Source of the DNA: Lutjanus erythropterus
Taxonomy: Eukaryota > Chordata > Actinopteri > Lutjaniformes > Lutjanidae
Assembly: GCA_020091685.1 (NCBI GenBank)
Contig: CM034597.1
Coordinates: forward strand, 30,182,388 to 30,246,387
Length of the DNA: 64,000 bases
Reading direction: 5' to 3'
Positions 61,801 through 64,000 of this stretch are shown piece by piece (the first letter of the stretch is position 1; each line of letters starts with the position of its first letter). Under the pieces are notes generated by a model. The model was given only the letters and a program-made list of their open reading frames with translations. It ran no database searches and had not been told where the DNA came from. The position numbers were made by a program, and so were the translations under genes.

Positions 61801-61991
61801 GGGCCCTGCGGACGGCGTCGGAGAAGCTGAGGAACCGTACGTCCTTCTCAGCCACCGCCGTGCAGCACTCGCCAGGAACACGAGTCAACCGCTACATCGG
61901 GCGACTCATCGAAGCGCGGCAGACCGAGTCCGAGACATCAGACCTCAACTACATCACCCTGTTCTACAGGAGCAGAGACAGGGAGCGCCGG
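25438..61991 (+). CDS. adcy1: adcy1, adenylyl cyclase type 1 (partial, exons 1-9)
   Basis: This integral membrane enzyme converts ATP to cyclic AMP and is stimulated by calcium-calmodulin in neurons. The CDS joins 25438-26052, 30252-30401, 37528-37646, 41848-41959, 48387-48514, 51321-51479, 54966-55107, 56919-57074 and 61797-61991, giving 592 in-frame codons with GT-AG introns throughout. I recognise type 1 rather than other cyclases by near-identity to the remembered mammalian ADCY1 in the [17 protein letters not shown] linker, the C1a domain and the calmodulin-binding segment. Order: cytosolic N-terminus (about 1-58), six membrane helices (about 60-224), C1a (about 288-470) with metal-binding Asp300 and Asp344, and C1b with the calmodulin-binding region (about 485-514). 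The second membrane block and C2, which supplies the other half of the active site, lie past the right edge. Assignment to adcy1a or adcy1b is open. Confidence 0.97.
26823..27092. mobile_element. TTAA MITE family 2, internally deleted
   Basis: The left end AGGGGCAGTTCACCCCCAAA and the right end GGCCAGACTGTTCCTTTAA flank shortened arms that still contain AAAGAAAGTAGTTCCTACAT and CTGATATCTCCAAGACTCTG. It is about 270 bp, against 633 bp for the complete copy at 38001-38633. Confidence 0.7.
28605..28940. mobile_element. Palindromic foldback element (CAGTGAGCAGGTCATTA)
   Basis: The arm at about 28629-28672 (GATAATGCTCAGTGAGCAGG onward) pairs with its inverse at about 28696-28736. The pairing is nearly perfect over 40 bp and crosses a short centre with TAGAATCATCCTGAAG. 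The downstream part to 28940 (GGTCTGTTATACAGAAATAA with an inner inverted repeat, then TGACCGATCAGAATCAATAA) resembles the other portion of the same fish MITE family. There is no coding, and the superfamily is not determined. Confidence 0.6.
29267..29488. mobile_element. TTAA MITE family 3, complete copy
   Basis: A 222-bp element is flanked by TTAA (29267-29270 and 29485-29488). The ends, AGCTACTACAGG and the inverse of a GATACTGTC-type end, are imperfect inverted repeats. The interior is partly palindromic around TTATATTTTGTGGCTTTTGT. Single-arm fragments occur at 3843 and 27294. Confidence 0.65.
30209..30248 (+). promoter_or_regulatory. adcy1: (TG)20 tract forming the exon 2 3' splice-site region
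   Basis: An unbroken TG run ends two bases before the acceptor AG, so the normal pyrimidine tract is replaced by UG repeats in the RNA. UG repeats are known binding sites for TDP-43 and CELF proteins. An effect here is inferred only from position. Confidence 0.75.
30252..30401 (+). CDS. adcy1: adcy1 exon 2: membrane helix 6 and linker
   Basis: The exon encodes residues 206-255. Helix 6 ([18 protein letters not shown]) is followed by the conserved linker [18 protein letters not shown] and [12 protein letters not shown] leading toward C1a. The linker is almost identical to mammalian ADCY1. The exon is exactly 150 nt and symmetric (phase 0 at both ends), so skipping it would keep frame but remove helix 6. 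Acceptor TGTGCAG sits directly after (TG)20. Donor GTGAGG is followed 16 bases into the intron by (CA)7. Confidence 0.96.
30402..37527 (+). other. adcy1: adcy1 intron 2
   Basis: This is a 7.1-kb intron, donor GTGAGG and acceptor CCTCAG. Its main content is a degenerate tandem array of about 2.9 kb (31330-34240). After it come a T-run near 34617-34636, a short CA tract at 34943-34962, a TTCATTAATA-rich stretch without recognised repeats, and the terminus of a GGGCTGCAAC-family copy at about 36770-36832. No other exon is supported. Confidence 0.85.
31330..34240 (+). repeat. Degenerate higher-order tandem array, unit about 560-620 bp
   Basis: The block CAAATATTTTTT(G/A)AGATCC with CCATGACAACTAAGCAAACT occurs at 31932, 32548, 33457 and 34021, with spacings of 616, 909 and 564 bp. 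The 909-bp gap holds a partial unit that lacks this block (about 32930-33060). Other blocks recur in fixed order: CTGGACTTTCAGCAGCTATT (near 31640, 31858, 33673 and 33932), AACCCAACACAAGGTTAACTT and relatives, and CCAAAGAAGAGCACCTCAAA. No open frame is maintained between units. I cannot match it to a named satellite. Confidence 0.8.
37528..37646 (+). CDS. adcy1: adcy1 exon 3: entry to C1a
   Basis: The exon encodes residues 256-294 plus two bases of codon 295. It reads [20 protein letters not shown] then [19 protein letters not shown], the signal-helix-like coiled segment and the lead-in to the catalytic fold. This is essentially identical to mammalian ADCY1, and [17 protein letters not shown] helps separate type 1 from the other cyclases. 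The exon has 119 nt, acceptor CCTCAG, donor GTATGG, and ends in phase 2. The next exon completes Ser295. Confidence 0.96.
38001..38633. mobile_element. TTAA MITE family 2, complete palindromic copy
   Basis: TTAA at 38001-38004 and 38630-38633 flanks ends AGGGACAGTTCACCCCTAAA and its inverse. The arms pair over most of their length (GTGAGTTGCAGAGTTTTGG against its inverse near 38530), so the element is one large foldback with no coding. TTAA duplications fit piggyBac or Kolobok transposition, and I cannot choose between them. Relatives are at 14352, 26823, 52180, 55788 and 55960. Confidence 0.8.
40911..41068 (+). repeat. Minisatellite, about 57-bp unit, 2.6 copies
   Basis: Units begin at 40912, 40968 and 41027 with GTTCTCAGTAGA(A/G)CC, followed by GGGTGGGTTCTAAGTA and ATATAAAAAGGG. 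The stretch 40750-40910 upstream has further GAACCCTTTT and AAAGGGTTC motifs, in inverted orientation to one another. Confidence 0.75.
41848..41959 (+). CDS. adcy1: adcy1 exon 4: C1a first metal-binding aspartate
   Basis: The exon encodes the last base of Ser295 and residues 296-332: [20 protein letters not shown] then [17 protein letters not shown]. Asp300 in FADIVGF is the first of the two C1a aspartates known in the family to coordinate the two magnesium ions. The exon has 112 nt, acceptor CGGCAG after a T-rich tract, donor GTAAGT, and ends in phase 0. Confidence 0.97.
43437..43690 (+). mobile_element. ATATCG-rich MITE fragment
   Basis: It begins TTAGGGCTGGCCAATATATC and continues through GATATTGTCATAGATTTTGG and GGCTGTATTACAGTAAAGTG, matching a common fish non-autonomous element. 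The right half with the inverted terminus is absent. A fragment with similar ATATCGC sequence is at about 10440-10525. Confidence 0.55.
45360..45818 (-). repeat. Inverted copy of the CAGTGGC / GGGCA element
   Basis: It ends at 45818 with CTGAGTCTGCCACTG, the inverse of the CAGTGGCGGACTCA end of the element at 11723. The interior has repeated GTGCCCTTCCAGTGAAGAAA units of about 40-45 bp. More of the same units lie at 44240-44400. Confidence 0.55.
48387..48514 (+). CDS. adcy1: adcy1 exon 5: C1a second metal-binding aspartate
   Basis: The exon encodes residues 333-374 plus two bases of codon 375: [35 protein letters not shown] and LDMIDTI. Asp344 in LGDCYYC is the second metal-binding aspartate of C1a. 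It matches mammalian ADCY1 closely, with K-A for K-T after TQP. The exon has 128 nt, and the acceptor CTGCAG follows a short (TG) run. Donor GTGAGT, phase 2. Confidence 0.97.
48515..51320 (+). other. adcy1: adcy1 intron 5
   Basis: This is a 2.8-kb intron, donor GTGAGT and acceptor CCTGCAG. It has short CA/TG and ATATAT tracts near 50340-50410 and 50555-50575. No mobile element is recognised with confidence and no extra exon is supported. Confidence 0.8.
51321..51479 (+). CDS. adcy1: adcy1 exon 6: C1a core
   Basis: The exon encodes the last base of Ala375, residues 376-427 and two bases of Gly428. It reads [40 protein letters not shown] and [12 protein letters not shown]. The [13 protein letters not shown] and [15 protein letters not shown] blocks are signature class III cyclase segments of the C1 half. 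The exon has 159 nt, acceptor CCCTGCAG, donor GTCAGT, phase 2. About 57 bp into the following intron lies a (CA)n tract (51536-51566). Confidence 0.97.
51937..52785 (+). mobile_element. Nested insertion: TTAA MITE inside a GGGCTGCAAC MITE
   Basis: The outer element shows ACAAAATGTCAGAAAA, CAAAGATATTCAGTTTACTG and AGTAAAGAAACCAGAAAAT up to about 52179. It resumes at 52750 with AATTGACTCATAATTGATTA and ends near TTGCAGCTTTAG. Between these lies a TTAA family 2 copy (52180-52749), starting TTAAATGGACAGTTCACCCC and ending GGGGTGAACTGTCTCTCTAA. The left terminus of the outer element is lost. Confidence 0.75.
53560..54191. mobile_element. TTAA MITE family 1, complete palindromic copy
   Basis: The left end CAAAGGGATAGTTCACTTAA and right end AGTGAACTATCCCTTTAA are inverted, with TTAA at the right and TCAA at the left. 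Arms carrying TTTTTTAGTCCACAAAACTC and its inverse pair over most of the 632 bp. No coding is seen. Fragments of the same family are at 13330, 16883 and 59610. Confidence 0.75.
54966..55107 (+). CDS. adcy1: adcy1 exon 7: end of C1a
   Basis: The exon encodes the last base of Gly428 and residues 429-475: [40 protein letters not shown] and VPSHRRK. This closes the C1a fold and reaches the start of C1b. Compared with mammalian ADCY1 ([20 protein letters not shown] as I recall it) the differences are conservative. The exon has 142 nt, acceptor CTCTCAG, donor GTACGT, phase 0. Confidence 0.96.
55108..56918 (+). other. adcy1: adcy1 intron 7
   Basis: This is a 1.8-kb intron, donor GTACGT and acceptor TTTCCAG. 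It has two left-arm fragments of TTAA MITE family 2 in direct orientation (about 55788-55920 and 55960-56275) and a palindromic AT-rich minisatellite with TCTCGAGA-type units (about 56560-56705). No extra exon is supported. Confidence 0.85.
55788..56275 (+). mobile_element. Two left-arm fragments of TTAA MITE family 2
   Basis: The first fragment opens TTAAAGGGACAGTCCACCCC and runs to about 55920. The second opens AAAGGACCAGTTCATCCCAT at about 55955 and continues through AGTTGCAGAGTTTTGGAAAT and AGATAATCCACAGACCTTGT. Neither keeps its right terminus. Confidence 0.65.
56919..57074 (+). CDS. adcy1: adcy1 exon 8: C1b calmodulin-binding region
   Basis: The exon encodes residues 476-527: [40 protein letters not shown] and [12 protein letters not shown]. 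Residues of about 485-514 (56946-57035) correspond to the basic, hydrophobic segment shown in mammalian ADCY1 to bind calmodulin and give calcium stimulation. It is essentially unchanged here, so the fish enzyme should keep calcium-calmodulin control (inference). The exon has 156 nt, acceptor TTTCCAG, donor GTACGC, phase 0 at both ends. Confidence 0.97.
57293..57690. repeat. Dispersed repeat with (TCAA)n end
   Basis: A (TCAA)7 run is followed by GACTTTATTTATATTGAACT and, toward the right end, AGGCTGTTCCACAGACGTGG and ACAGTAATGAAAGGATGCCT. These are blocks of a very common fish dispersed repeat with a simple-repeat tail, which I suspect is a non-LTR retrotransposon derivative in reverse orientation. 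No coding is seen. Confidence 0.45.
57720..58001. mobile_element. hAT-type MITE with perfect 8-bp TSD
   Basis: This 282-bp element has ends TAGAGATGCACCGAT and the inverse of TAGAGATGCGCCGATTTC. It is flanked on both sides by CGAAAAAC (57712-57719 and 58002-58009), a perfect 8-bp target-site duplication as made by hAT transposases. The interior includes a segment of about 90 bp also found at 13055-13145. No transposase is encoded. Confidence 0.85.
58772..58827. repeat. (CA)28 microsatellite
   Basis: This is a pure CA run in intron 8. It creates a spurious 187-codon frame on the other strand. Confidence 0.97.
59610..59970. mobile_element. Adjoining fragments of two MITE families
   Basis: 59610-59757 matches the inner right arm of TTAA family 1 (GAAAACTGGTCACCATTCAC, GATTCTGCAACACTGTTTTC). 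It abuts, near 59758, a GGGCTGCAAC-family body (AATCAATTAGTTGTTTGGTG, CAAAATAGTTGGTGATTGAT). The clean junction suggests one element inserted into, or recombined with, the other. Confidence 0.55.
60759..60835. other. 77-nt near-perfect hairpin
   Basis: The left arm CATGTGGATGTCCAGATGTT onward (60759-60793) pairs with the right arm 60799-60835 over about 35 bp, with two mismatches and a 2-nt bulge, around a 5-nt loop (CAATG). TTAA lies at 60736-60739 and 60843-60846 with weakly matching AAATTT blocks just inside. It could therefore be a tiny TTAA foldback element, or a hairpin RNA gene. I have no evidence of expression. Confidence 0.6.
61797..61991 (+). CDS. adcy1: adcy1 exon 9: C1b with CaM-kinase sites
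   Basis: The exon encodes residues 528-592: [60 protein letters not shown] and DRERR. RTAS (Ser535) aligns with mammalian Ser545. Thr542 in RNRTS aligns with Ser552, the second reported CaM-kinase IV site. The C-terminal part ([10 protein letters not shown]) differs from mammals more than any other part of the visible protein. The exon has 195 nt, acceptor CTGACAG, phase 0 at both ends. Donor GTGAGG is followed at once by (CA)24. Confidence 0.95.
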
Positions 61992-61995
61992 GTGA

Positions 61996-61998
<3 letters not shown>

Positions 61999-62046
<48 letters not shown>
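61999..62046 (+). repeat. adcy1: (CA)24 directly after the exon 9 donor
   Basis: A pure CA run begins eight bases into intron 9. Intronic CA repeats near donors are known hnRNP L binding sites that can modulate splicing. The effect here is inferred. Confidence 0.9.
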
Positions 62047-62049
<3 letters not shown>

Positions 62050-62714
62050 CATCTGCAGAGAGGCCTATAATTTGGGGACAAAACCATATTTTGAGAATGT
62101 TTTGATTTTTACTCTGTAATTATTTTTGCAGTAAGTTACAATGATTGGTCAAATTTTTGAAAAAATTGCTGTGATTGAAAAAAATTGCAAGATTGTGCAG
62201 AACTAACAGGGATTTAATTGAATTTGCATGATTGCAACATTGCAACTTCCTGAAGGGACTCAAAATTTTATGATTTTAAATCCTTAAAGATTTAATTTTC
62301 AACAAAATAATGGAGTAAGGGTGTTGATATTAATCAATTTTAATGTCCTTTTCGTTTTTTTAAGACATGATTCTCAAGAACGGTTTGTTTATATTTACAA
62401 AATGACACAAAATGCAACAAATATATATTTTCCTCATTACACACAAGGTAACATGCTTCGTGACTGCACCTCCCCCCGTCACATACACACCCTACACAGT
62501 CTCTAATTCTCCTTCTCCCCTTTCTCCCTCTCTCCCACGCCTGTTGTCTGTGATGTCTGTATGTGTGTGCGTGTGTGTGTGTGTGTCTATGAGGAATCCA
62601 CCCACCCTCTCAGGAGGGGGTGCAGATAATGATTTGGGAACGTCTGAGCGCCACACGTGATATCTTTCTCCTGTGTGTGCGTGGGTAGAGCCATAAAGGA
62701 GACACAGAAGAGGG

Positions 62715-62716
<2 letters not shown>

Positions 62717-62752
<36 letters not shown>

Positions 62753-62763
62753 TGTGTGTGTTT
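62717..62763. repeat. (TG)n microsatellite
   Basis: This is a TG run with one or two TT interruptions, in intron 9. Confidence 0.93.
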
Positions 62764-63183
62764 GTGAGTATCTGTGTCAGTGTCTTTGTCTGAGTGCAAT
62801 CTAGACACCAAAACTAGTAGCAGAAGTTTTTTTTTTCTCAAATAGTTAATTGTTATTAACATATTTTAGAAGTCAGGAAAATGCCACCAGCAGAAAAAAA
62901 ATGAGGACACAAATGAGTATAAAGTGTTTATTTACTCCCACACAGCAGCAGTAAAAATGATTTCTATCATAAGATGCTTGTAGAGTTCAGGACACAGCTG
63001 TTATTCCACAAGTTCAGATCTAACTGCACATCAGAGCTCTGAGAAACTATTCTTTTAGCAGTGAATGTTTCATATGCAGCTCTTTCAACATGAGTTAACC
63101 TGAATAATTTAGATTCATCTAATGCCATTCACTCAAAAAAAAGCTTTTATCTCGTGAAGAAAAGCCGTGTAGTGAGGTCTGAG

Positions 63184-63340
63184 CTGCAACTAACTTTTAT
63201 TTTCATCATCGATTAATCTGTCTATTAGTTGTTTGGTCCATAAAATGGTGAAAATTGTTGAGTGTTTCCAGAAGTCCAACATTATGTCCTCAAATGTCCT
63301 GTTTTGTCCAAAAGATATTCAGTTTACTGTCAGGAGTTTT
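63184..63340 (+). mobile_element. GGGCTGCAAC-family MITE, left half
   Basis: It begins GAGCTGCAACTAACTTTTAT, continues CATCGATTAATCTGTCTATT and GTCCTCAAATGTCCTGTTTT, and breaks off after CAGTTTACTGTCAGGAG. Confidence 0.65.
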
Positions 63341-63445
63341 GGTCCTGAGTAGGGATGTGAACGACTGCATGATTAAACATCGCCACTCTCCACCCAAACT
63401 ATTTATTAAAGTTTTATTCCTGTACGATGCCAGTTAACTGTTGCT

Positions 63446-63930
63446 CAGTGTTCCTCAAACATTTTACACCACGCGTCACCTCAAAAAATACTGAGCTTAA
63501 ATAACCAATGGCACATGTGCTAACTTCACTGTCGTCCACTTTATTTCCAACATGGCTGCTTGAAATATTCTCGTCCTGGTCTGCACTTGTCTTTATAATT
63601 ATTTTTGTTTGGAGCCATAATTGTGGTGTTTTTGTACCGTCCGTTTTCAGTCTCCACTCGCTATTTCGCCGACACAGTTTAGCTCGTAACTACTGGTAAT
63701 TAGACTGATATTTAAACAGACACAGCGTGAAGACAGAACTTATTTAAATTGCATTTCAGTGGTCTGACATTTTATGTATTTTCATTTGAAATTTTGCAGT
63801 GTTTTGATAGTATTATATGTTTTAAAGCAAATTTCGTTTAAAAAAAAATATGTTTGACATTGCTTTGCGTACCACTAGAGGCAACTCGCGTACCACCAGT
63901 GGTTCACATACCACAGTTTGAGAATCAAGG
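63446..63930. mobile_element. CAGTGGTTCTCAAAC-type hAT-like element
   Basis: The left end CAGTGTTCCTCAAACATTTT and right end CACAGTTTGAGAATCAAGG are imperfect inverted repeats. Inner blocks with CACCACGCGTCACC and GGTACGCG-type sequence are also inverted. The termini are classic hAT-type. There is no coding, and the flanking 8-mers do not match. Confidence 0.5.
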
Positions 63931-64000
63931 CTCTAAGGTGGTATGCAGCTGGCCGCCACTAGTCAGGTCTGCAACACCATTAGACGGCAGCCCCTCTCAC

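Larger units (their letters stand above)
61992..64000 (+). other. adcy1: adcy1 intron 9 (runs off the window)
   Basis: The donor is GTGAGG. The content is (CA)24 at 61999-62046, a right-half fragment of the CAGTCCCTCC hAT-like MITE (62085-62262), TG tracts (about 62560-62586 and 62717-62763), a GGGCTGCAAC-family left half (63184-63340) and a CAGTGGTTCTCAAAC-type element (63446-63930). The next exon, expected to begin the YHQLQDEYF-like segment, is not in the window. Confidence 0.85.

Overview
This window looks like intergenic and intronic DNA from a teleost fish, most likely a percomorph-type genome. The evidence is vertebrate-style split coding exons with GT-AG introns, a CpG-rich first exon, many long (CA)n/(TG)n microsatellites, and many short terminal-inverted-repeat DNA elements of kinds typical of ray-finned fish. 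I recognise one host gene. It is adcy1, the calcium/calmodulin-stimulated membrane adenylyl cyclase type 1, on the + strand. Teleosts usually keep two copies (adcy1a and adcy1b), and I cannot say which this is.

Layout: 1 to about 24,600 is intergenic with no coding exon I can support. It holds microsatellites, hAT-like and TTAA-flanked MITEs, one Tc1/mariner relic (21691-22600) and a local tandem duplication (20025-20440). From 24,600 to 25,437 lies the presumed adcy1 promoter and 5' leader, including a (CA)34 plus (GA)n tract and two small upstream ORFs. Nine coding exons follow at 25438-26052, 30252-30401, 37528-37646, 41848-41959, 48387-48514, 51321-51479, 54966-55107, 56919-57074 and 61797-61991. 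Their lengths sum to 1776 nt, or 592 codons. Every junction has GT-AG borders and the reading frame is kept throughout. The exons encode the cytosolic N-terminus, the first six-helix membrane block, the whole C1a catalytic half and the C1b segment with the calmodulin-binding region. The second membrane block and C2 half must lie beyond the right edge, so the gene is partial here.

The introns carry most of the unusual structure. Intron 2 holds an array of about 2.9 kb of degenerate units of roughly 600 bp. Exon 2 is bracketed by a (TG)20 tract forming its 3' splice-site region and a (CA)7 tract just after its donor. The exon 9 donor runs straight into (CA)24. Intron 8 has a hAT-type insertion with a perfect 8-bp target-site duplication and a 77-nt near-perfect hairpin. 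Intron 6 has one MITE inserted into another.

I found no convincing tRNA, rRNA, CRISPR array, virus-derived element or new multi-gene system. The points worth following up are repeats at splice sites, the leader uORFs and start choice, cAMP-response-element matches inside a cAMP-producing gene, and the repeat architecture.
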